DNA of 64,000 nucleotides, from the NCBI GenBank assembly GCA_039000515.1, contig JBCFYV010009882.1, forward strand, positions 60,444,277 to 60,508,276, read 5' to 3'. Position numbers and translations under genes: made by a program. The notes under the pieces are model-generated. The model did no database searches and was not told where the DNA came from. It saw only the letters and a program-made list of their open reading frames with translations. The DNA is from Timema cristinae. Lineage: Eukaryota; Arthropoda; Insecta; Phasmatodea; Timematidae. Positions within the stretch are counted from its first letter, which is position 1; each line of letters opens with the position of its first letter. Below are positions 56,067-64,000 of the stretch, one piece after another.

Positions 56067-56092
56067 CACACACACACACACACACACACACA
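56067..56092. repeat. (CA)13 microsatellite
   Basis: Uninterrupted CA dinucleotide run. Confidence 0.95.
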
Positions 56093-57967
56093 TCGAAATA
56101 ATAAAAAAATGTAGCCTTCTACTCTCACCTTAATACCATTGATGGAGCATGATCTTTCTCTTTGGTGGGGCCAGATCAAAGCTTAACGGTTTTGATTTTT
56201 TGTCACCACGTTTTAATATATTAGATCAAATTCATTTAAGTTTTTTCTAATTTTTAAAAATCACTAAAGTTAGGAAATCACTAAACAAATTTACAAACAT
56301 AGTGAATACAAAATTTCCTGATTTTAACTAAACTTACCAAGTGATGTCATTAATTGTACAAAAGTTGTGTGTGTGTATATTCTTCTGACAGGCAAACATA
56401 TAGATGTCTCGGTTGTTGACATTTGGACGGTTTTCCAATTTTCTGAAGTCAGGATCCCAACAAAAACATCCAAAGCTGCTTAAGGTCTTAAGACTGATAC
56501 TTGCTAGGTTGCTCAACTGTATAATGTACCACTAGTTTGCTGGTAAATTTAAACGGTGATATTCAAAGAAAAAGTTCAAAATTTGCCAAAAGTAGAATAG
56601 TGTGGCATCCCACCTTTTCACTTCCCTATGCTTGACTTTTCAGGATTGCTAGTACAAGGGAGTTTGAGGGTGGTCACAGGGTGTAGTGAGGAGTAAACTG
56701 ATAAGACAGTGAAGTGCAAGTTTTGTTGTCTGTTGAGATTTTAGTATACATGGGAATGGGTTTTACTCAGGATCTGAAAGGTAAAGTCTGAGAGAGTTTA
56801 AGTTGATAAACTTCTGAGATTATCACATCTCCTCCTGAGGTCCACAGCTCAGTCCCCATGGTTGCCTCTAACTGCTCGCTCATCTTAAACCCTTAACACG
56901 CACCCTGTAAAGTGTCGAGCTATAATCCCCTGGTATGAGAACGACTGCCCAAAGGTATCTGGCACAATCTTAAACTACCTACTATTCTCTCCCATCTTGA
57001 CTAGTAAGAAGGTAGCTCTGTAGTCCACCAAAAGGTCCAAAGTGCATGGGATGTGTTTCTCATGCCTGACTACACTAATTACACAGTAAAGGACCTCTAG
57101 GTGGTTCAGTGAGGTTCGGTCGGCTTAGATCTCAGATTACAGTTACACTAAATATCTCAAAGGATTTAGGTTTACAATGTCCATAATAGTGCATACAAAG
57201 CAAGTAAAGATGACTAATACTAGGTTGAGGACATTACAATAGATAAAATAACTTGGGACCAGAACATTAACAAAGTTTTTCTTGCTAGATTTGGTTTCGT
57301 TCTATAAGCTGTGGATAAAAGCCACTAACACTCGTCAAAAAAAACACATGAATTATGTTACCTTCTCTCAATAATGCAAGAGCTTTGTCCAGTGCATTGA
57401 CAGGTTCTTGTGGACCATTACAGTCCTAGTGATGCATGGGAAACCATGTAGTCTAGAAGTTACTACCATTCACTCTCACACATCTGATTGCTTTGGCTAT
57501 TTTAACTCGGATATTTGATTACTTTGGTATATGATTAATTCTGGAATGCACAAATTATTGTGAGTGTATTAAGAAAGTGATTGTTACTAAAAAGGAGTGA
57601 GGAAAACCAATTGCATACACAAGTTATATATTACCTTACTTTTAAGAAAGCTGAATTATGGAATAGGCCTACGGTTATTTGATTTGAGACCACCTTTTTT
57701 ATGGGTACTGAATTTATAATTCATATTGTTTTCTGAACTATATGAGTGAAATAATAGATTCTATAATTACATATTGTGAAATTTATCAAATAATACAGTG
57801 CATTCTTTATAACTTAATGAATATCAACACAAAAGTTTTCAAATCATTTTAATTACATCACTGTCCCTATGGGGGTGACCATAATAAAACTATATTGTAC
57901 CAGCCTGCAATCGAGCCAGACCAACCTTGCGTTGAAGATATCTAATTCAATAAATTTAAATTATTAG
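56093..57967. other. Non-coding stretch
   Basis: Nothing recognised. 56560-57150 is somewhat richer in GC than its neighbours but has no frame with a known motif. Confidence 0.5.
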
Positions 57968-58190
57968 AAATATTGACACAGGAATTGAACCTGGGGCCTT
58001 CGACTTAGCATGCCAATACTCTTATCACTAAGCTATCCAGAATTGGGCCTGTGCTTGGGGTCATTCTTCACTCATAGTTTAAGGCTAAATCTGTGATGGA
58101 CATGTGGAAATATTCAGCTACATATGAGCGACGTATAGTATCGCTAGCTATCAGATACCACAGCCATCAAGGATTTGGGAGGGCTGTTAT
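57968..58190 (-). mobile_element. tRNA-derived SINE, family C, copy 2
   Basis: Minus-strand head CTGGATAGCTTAGTGATAAG and box B-like CCCCAGGTTCAATTCCTG. The body on the plus strand includes TTCAGCTACATATGAGCGA and GCTAGCTATCAGATACCACA. Same organisation as the copy at 19443. Confidence 0.75.
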
Positions 58191-58312
58191 GCTGCTAAGT
58201 AAACAATACATTTATTCTAATTTTATTGGCAATTTACAATGAATGTAAACACATGGGCTGCACTCTCCGTATGAATTGGACCACACTTAAATTATTTTAA
58301 ATTAGTTGAAAA

Positions 58313-58490
58313 ATGACAACTGTACATAGGAATCAAACCCAGGACCTTTGGCTTAGCGCGTCTATGGTCTAACACCAAATCATACAGGATTCATACTGTG
58401 CTCAGAGTAATTCTTTACTCATAGTTTAAGTCCAAGTCTCTGGTAGACAAGTGAGAAACGTCAGCTACTTATGAGAGACAAATAATATTA
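58313..58490 (-). mobile_element. tRNA-derived SINE, family C, copy 3
   Basis: Contains GGAATCAAACCCAGGACCTT (complement of the box B region) and the body pieces TCTTTACTCATAGTTTAAG and GTCAGCTACTTATGAG. Same orientation as the copy 120 bp upstream. Confidence 0.7.
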
Positions 58491-58899
58491 GTATTAGTTT
58501 AAATTAATTGAATTTTTGTCCCCTGCATACAGACAGTGTTCTAATTTCAATGATTTGCAACTTGTGTGTTAATATTAATTTAAATTTTGCTTTAGCAAGG
58601 TCACCCATCATCCACTGATAATGTCACCTGTCTGGTGATCATTCTGGAGCAGTAGTGATTGCTCCATTGTTGGTGATGGTCGCGAGGTCTCTAGATCCTA
58701 CTCTCCTTTTCAAGTCCTCCTTCTGTCCTGAAATTTTTTAATTGATGTTCTCTGGTTCAAACTCAGGATATTAAAGTTCAACTTCAGGATCTTAAAAAGA
58801 TAGGTGTCGTCTTTGTTGGACCTTAGGTTGTGTATCCGGCTACCAGACTTTAATGCTCCGGTAGGCCATAGTACCATATGGTACCCACTATACTATGTT

Positions 58900-61140
58900 T
58901 TGAGTAATTTGTAAACAAACTAGGAAATCATGTTACTATTGTCTGATAAAGTCGTTCTATCATTCCGTTACTCATTAGATGGTATGGGGCTGTCTGTAAT
59001 TTCCTTGTCTGCATAAATCTACAGGTCTCATTCATTAATTTAGAATTTAAATTCCTACATTAATTGGGCCGTTAATGTTTAGTTGCACTGGGACCTAAAA
59101 ATATTTCCGTTAAGAACATATTGCGACTGTGTCCACAGTCTGGTCTAGTATGGCGAAAGCTTCACATATTCTTGAGAAGTGATCAATGAAAGGGAACCTA
59201 TACCTATTTAGATTGTTCGATACTTGTAATGGGCCCACAAAGTCCTTGGAGACTTGCTCGAATGACTCTGGTATCAATTCATACTTTTTTAATGGTACTG
59301 TTATCTTGTTATCCATTTTCCTGCGAGCATAAGTGTTACACCCTAAAACATTATTTTATGGCACCTGACTAGCCTGTCCAAAAAATACATAACTTTAACT
59401 ATAGCTTGAGCAATGATGGTTAAATAGTGTATGGTTATGGTGTTCAATTACACGGCTTATCATTGACCTTGGAACTGCTAACTTCCACTTGTTGTCTCCA
59501 TTTAAGTACAACAATTAATTACTATCAAAAGATACATTCTGTAAATTCCTATTTTTCAAATCTGAACTCTTATTTTTACAATCATTGTAAGTAAAACCTT
59601 CTTGTTGTAACACTTTGCTACTTTATAAAGGTACCCTTTGTTTACTCTGTAAGGCAACCAACTAACCTTGCATTATTGTTTATGGCAAAGTTTAAACAGG
59701 ATAGGGCCATAGTGCATTCTGTCATGGTAAAACTGCTATATTTTAGGATGAACAAAGTGTACATGTTTTGCATGTTTTATTGGTGTATTTGGCATCTTAC
59801 TCTGAAAAAATCTTTAATTTTTAAACTAAGCTTATGTGTTGCTCTAAATAAATAAGATTCTTTATGTCTATCTGCCCATCTGTTTAAACATTATGAAGGA
59901 TCTTTTAAAATAAGTCGGGTGCACACAGGTTACACAAAAGTTTTGAAACATAATAAAACAAAATATATTTAAACCATGAAATCAATAACATTTCAACTCT
60001 CTTTTTCAAATTAAACATGAGGAAGCAAAAACTAGATGATATATATATATATTTTTTTTTTCATTCTATGCCAAGATGGCAGAGCTAATGTTGGTGATAT
60101 CAATACTGATTAACTATTAGTTATAATCACATGGGATTGGCTGGCTAAGCAGGAGATACTGGGTTTACCCTATCAATTAAAAAAATAACTGAGAAATGTG
60201 CTTTGCATAAGTTCATACAGGAACTGAAGAAGTTCTTTTACAAATTTTCTCTCTTCATTTGAGTAAGTTTGAAAGGTAACAAAACACAAAAAACAAAACA
60301 AGAATGATTAACACAGCTAAAAATTTTGAAGGAGACTAGTGTCACATGGACAGAGTACCAGAGTGCTTTGCGCATGCACCGTGGGATATTTTTCACAAAA
60401 CCATTGAAACTGTATGAAACATGAGAGTAGGGAAGACAGCTGCTTTGTTTCAACGTGTCTCACTTTGTGTTGGCATGTGTCATTGTTTTTGTTTAGCCTT
60501 GCTAGGGCCATTTTGCAGTGACTCAAATGAAAGCATCTAGTCAAATTTGAATGACACACAATGAAACAAAATGACACATCATGGTTTTGTTTCATCATGT
60601 ATAAAAAGGTTGTGTGTCATTCTATGTGCACCTGACTTAAGCATCCACTTAACGAGTTGTGTGATCAGTTATTGGCTTAAAATCTACTCCCGTATAGATA
60701 ACATCTAAAGTAAATATAGTTTCTCAAGCCAAGGCAAGCATTTCTCTTTCTTTTGTGCTATAGTTACATTCATATTGGTTTAATATTCGTGCAACATACA
60801 GAACAGGTATTTTATCTCCTGAAAATTGCCGTGACAACACTGCACTTATTGCTGTCCCACTTGCATCTCTCATTAGTATGAAGGAGTGTGTGAAATCTGG
60901 ATATCTCACTAATGTATCACTACAAAGCACATTCCCTAAAGTGTAATATTCCTGTTGACATTCCTCAGACCAACTCAATTGTAACTTCAGTAAGTGGTTT
61001 CACTCTTTTTAGCATATCCTTTTTATAAAGTGTCTATGATAGCCTGATGACCCTAAACATTTTATTTCCTTCTTTACGTTAAGAAGTGTTGGATAGTCAG
61101 GTATGGCTACACCTTTCAAAGGGCTAGGCTTAATTTCTCT
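58900..61140 (-). pseudogene. Gypsy-type pol relic, split by a MITE
   Basis: Minus strand, from 61140: the end of reverse transcriptase (IKPSPLKGVAIPDYPTLLN, near 61110, then SGYHRHFIKR). RNase H follows at 60978-60724 (LVRYPDFTHSFILMRDASGT, LYVARILNQYECNYSTKERE), continuing to PITDH (near 60670). MITE E5 intervenes, and the sequence resumes with LNRWADRHK (near 59880). Integrase has ARRKMDNKITVPLKKYE, VSKDFVGPLQVSNNLNRYRF and FIDHFSRICEAFAI (59316-59110), then the Glu block TAPYHLMSNGMIERLYQTIV (near 58990). Stops and shifts are frequent and no LTR was found. It is a different lineage from the element at 40485, with opposite orientation and different motif wording. Confidence 0.8.
59913..60637. 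mobile_element. MITE E5 inside the gypsy relic, TA duplication
   Basis: Left end AGTCGGGTGCACACAGGTTA; the right end complement AGTCAGGTGCACATAGAATG. TA flanks are at 59911-59912 and 60638-60639. Inside, words such as ATGACACA and GAAACAAAA recur in both orientations. Its removal brings the RNase H pieces of the gypsy relic together, which supports the boundaries. Confidence 0.75.
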
Positions 61141-62157
61141 GACCTGAAATCAGATGTGCTTGGGAAATAGTCCTACTACTTATGTGTAGATCCAAAGGTG
61201 CCAATTTCCCCAAAACTTCTTAGAATTCCAAGTCTCAAGTAGTTATTTAAAAAATATGGCTCACATAAAAATGGAGGTGAAAGAAATAATTATTTCTCCA
61301 CAAAATAAAAAACATTCAATCTTAAATTTAAGAGTAAAAAAAAAAATTAGTGTAGGGTTCTTCTACCCCTTGGCTTTAAGCCCTCACTGTGGGGAATGGA
61401 TGAGACAGGGTAATAAACCACACCTCTTATCACTCACTATATGACTAACCAACCCATTTTCTCCCACTCTTCAGCTCCAAAAATGTTATTTTCCCCCTTC
61501 TTTCATGTCCTCCAACATTCCAATCTAATCTGGATTTGCCTGACCACCACTAGTCTTCCATTTGTTAGTAAAAGGAATAGTAGTACTTCCATTTGTTAGT
61601 AAAAGGTTATTGGAACCTTAAAGTCTTTATTTTATTTCTTATCCCTGTTAAGTGCAAGTCTAAAACCTATTTTGTTGGAGGGTGGGCGGGAGGGTGAATG
61701 ACGTGGCCTCACAACCAAACTACAACTGTGTAAGTTGATGTATCAGTATCTTCCAAAATATAGTGCCTAGTTTAGGGAACATAACTAACTTCCTTGACAA
61801 GGGTCCAATTTATGCTGGCCTGCCACTTAGTGTTAATCCTATTGTTGATCAGGTACAAAGTGGTCTTGAATTGTACTGTGGTTTTACTGTCCAAGTAAAC
61901 TAAACCAAGGTACCAACTTTTATATTTCATGTAGAATTTTTCACTGAGCTGACCAGGCCCTTTTTTTTTGTTGTTTTTTTGTTGAAAAGTAGTTCATACT
62001 TTAATTTTTCCAAGTAAGATAATTAATATAATGCAATATTGTTATAATTAACGCTTAACTGATTTATTTCCTAAATAATATAATCCATGCAACTGTAAAA
62101 AAAAAGCTATATTCATACCTTATCAAAATAATACAAAGCTTATAAAAATATTACCTA
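61141..62157. other. AT-rich non-coding stretch
   Basis: No gene recognised. CCATTTGTTAGTAAAAGG occurs twice (61560 and 61589), a small tandem duplication. Confidence 0.5.
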
Positions 62158-62160
62158 TTA

Positions 62161-62780
62161 AGCCTAGTGCACACTGGACGATAATTGCTGACCGCTGATT
62201 TTTCTGACGATGTTTCCCATGTGTCTGGATACACAGAAACATTGCCCGAGTGTCCGGAAGTAAAATACCAAAGAAGATTGCCAGTGTCTCGGTCTCCCAC
62301 CTCCAATGAAATACATCGCTCAGTGTATACCCACGCACAAACATTGGTGGGCAACTTTTGAATATTAATCAGTTGATTTCTATTCCTTGTCCTAGTAGTA
62401 GAAGTATCTTAGTAGTGTAATGGTGGTGATTTTATTGTGGTTGTGGTTACTACTACAGATTTTTAAATGAGCACCTATCATTCACCGATACCTCTGACAA
62501 CAATCACCGTAATTCTACCCTAGTCTTAGAAACTCCCTTTTCCACCAACATCTTTTTTTTTAAGCGACATTCAATTATTATAAATGCCGCAGCAACACCA
62601 ATAGCTATGTGCGGATCCATTGCGAACGGAACGGGGACTGGTGAGGTGTGTCTGCTCACTGTGGACCACTGATCAGTGGTGGAGACTTGTGTCCGGATAC
62701 AAGTTGGTGTGTGCGTGGACAATGTTGATGAGTCACTGGATACTTGGGTCTGGTGATTATCGCCCAGTGTGTACTAGGAT
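62161..62780. mobile_element. MITE E4, TTA duplication
   Basis: Left end AGCCTAGTGCACACTGGACG; the right end complement ATCCTAGTACACACTGGGCG, match continuing through ATAAT. TTA is at 62158-62160 and 62781-62783. The interior repeats GTGTCCGGA-type and GATACAC-type words in both orientations. Frames at 62123-62354 follow the inverted end and are not genes. Confidence 0.82.
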
Positions 62781-62783
62781 TTA

Positions 62784-64000
62784 CTGAAGCCATTTGTCTG
62801 ATCATTAATTGAATTAAAGTCAGTGAAGGGTATTTAAATTAAATACTCTATAGTAGATCAAATATTAATTTCTATGAAAGTGTGAAACTGTTCCTCAATT
62901 AAATATTTCATGATAAACAACTTTTATTTATATATTTGCTAAGTTTTTATTCAATAATTTTAGCCCTTGTCCTCCTCCATCTTCAATAAAAAAATATCCT
63001 GCCCCCTTTAGAGCTAGGGGCTACTTGCCTGCAGAATTTCAGATTCCTGTGTATTCTGGGCTCACAGATTTTTTTTTTATCGTCCCCTTCATTTTGGGTC
63101 ACCTTAGATAATTTCCCTTCCATACTGCCTATTTAAGGTTTTTTCTAAGAGGAGGAACATGCATACTAAATATTATCTCTCTCTGATATTGAATAGTGCT
63201 ATGTTTGCAGATTTTGATTTTTTGAAACACCTTCTCATTTTGAGGGCCCATTGTAATCTTCTGTCACTAAGAAAGACTGCATACTTTTGGGTTACAGGTT
63301 ACCTGCCAGTCAGATTTCAGCCTTTCTGTTATATTGGAAATGCTCCATTTGCAGATTTTGGTCTTTTGGAACACCCTCCCCATTTTGCTCCCCTCTCCTC
63401 TCTTGGAACTTTTTTCACAAAAAATTTCTGTTACTCAAAAAAACAAAATAACAAAAATATATTTGATCTACTTTGGATTATACTTATTAGCTCATAAAAT
63501 AGGAACAATATTATACTTTTTGATTTTAAAAGTGTTTATTACAAAAATAAGTTTTTCAGTATCAATTACAAAATTAAAGTATGTAAACATTTGAGGGTCT
63601 TTATTGTTTCATGCCTTTGAGTACCCACACTTCCAAGTACTAATAACACATTTGACCCAGTGTACATTATATTAATTTCAATATATTTATTGTTTGCATT
63701 TCTACATTTATTATTAAAATTCAAAATGTTAATGTGTACATAGCACTACTCTTGTTAAAGTGGTGTATCAATTAGAAGTTTATCTTAGGTATTTTAAAGT
63801 CATTGAGGGACATTAAAATATTTTAAGTTATTTTATGAACACTTAACATCACTCAAATCATAATTTGTTAACAAAATGTTTGGGTAGACTAGTACTGTAA
63901 TAGAGGCTTAGGCACCTCAAAATTGTTATTTTTTTATATTGGTATAAATTGGCGGTTTCAGGTTTAGTTGATAAAATTTTTTATAAGTGGCTGACAAGTA
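62784..64000. other. Non-coding end of the window with a degenerate tandem repeat
   Basis: At about 63015-63415 a unit of roughly 150 bp occurs two to three times in diverged form: TTTGCAGATTTTGATTTTTTGAAACACC near 63203 against TTTGCAGATTTTGGTCTTTTGGAACACC near 63348 (shown only as the shared word GCAGATTTTG). No gene recognised. Confidence 0.5.

Noticed and set aside
63159..63594. 86-112-residue frames near the window end
   Set aside because: They arise from a degenerate tandem repeat and overlap each other in different frames.

Overview
The window is AT-rich eukaryotic nuclear DNA with no bacterial-type gene organisation and almost no host coding sequence. Its recognisable content is mobile elements and tandem repeats. 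The element set (a mariner relic with DD41D spacing and a DUF4817-like N-terminus, a Helitron with arthropod-type ends, copia and gypsy LTR elements, several tRNA-derived SINE families) suggests an arthropod, probably an insect with a large repeat-rich genome. The species cannot be named from this sequence, and 'arthropod' is inference from element families.

Layout. 1-5 kb: a 13-bp satellite, a tRNA-SINE and a TAA-flanked MITE-like element. 5.8-8.3 kb: a complete but dead mariner (TIRs and TA duplication visible) and a second mariner fragment. 9.5-12.6 kb: a decayed DDE-type transposase on the minus strand, bracketed by an iterated CACATACAACYTTG motif. 13-17 kb: a SINE, two MITEs and a hAT-like non-autonomous element with a short basic ORF. 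17.4-18.8 kb: repeat R1, copy 1. 20.7-21.9 kb: a 33-bp minisatellite open on both strands. 26-27.6 kb: a tandem dimer and AT microsatellites. 28.6-33.2 kb: R1 copy 2, split by a 2.7-kb foldback-type DNA element with an exact 8-bp target duplication. 33.4-37.1 kb: a Helitron with helicase but without its HUH region. 40.5-43.8 kb: a compact gypsy element with both LTRs. 46.8-54.0 kb: a copia element whose 5' LTR is split by a TAA-flanked DNA element that itself holds four SINEs. 54.1-55.4 kb: an 8-bp-TSD hAT-like element holding a TTA-flanked MITE. 55.7 kb: a possible host terminal exon. 58.9-61.1 kb: a gypsy pol relic split by another MITE. 62.2-62.8 kb: a further MITE.

The clearest new-looking object is the foldback element at 29004-31705. 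Its arms (about 330 and 360 bp) are built from about a dozen copies each of a short GACA-ended module, its 8-bp duplication is TAAGGGTT, and R1 copy 1 provides a paralogous empty site. Two other patterns recur: TA/TAA/TTA-flanked elements with related AG-starting ends, and SINEs that join different tRNA-like heads and bodies to one common 3' tail. All transposase and polymerase genes seen are broken. Nothing here is a clearly working gene, so the window reads as intergenic or intronic repeat sequence with nested insertions that can be ordered in time.
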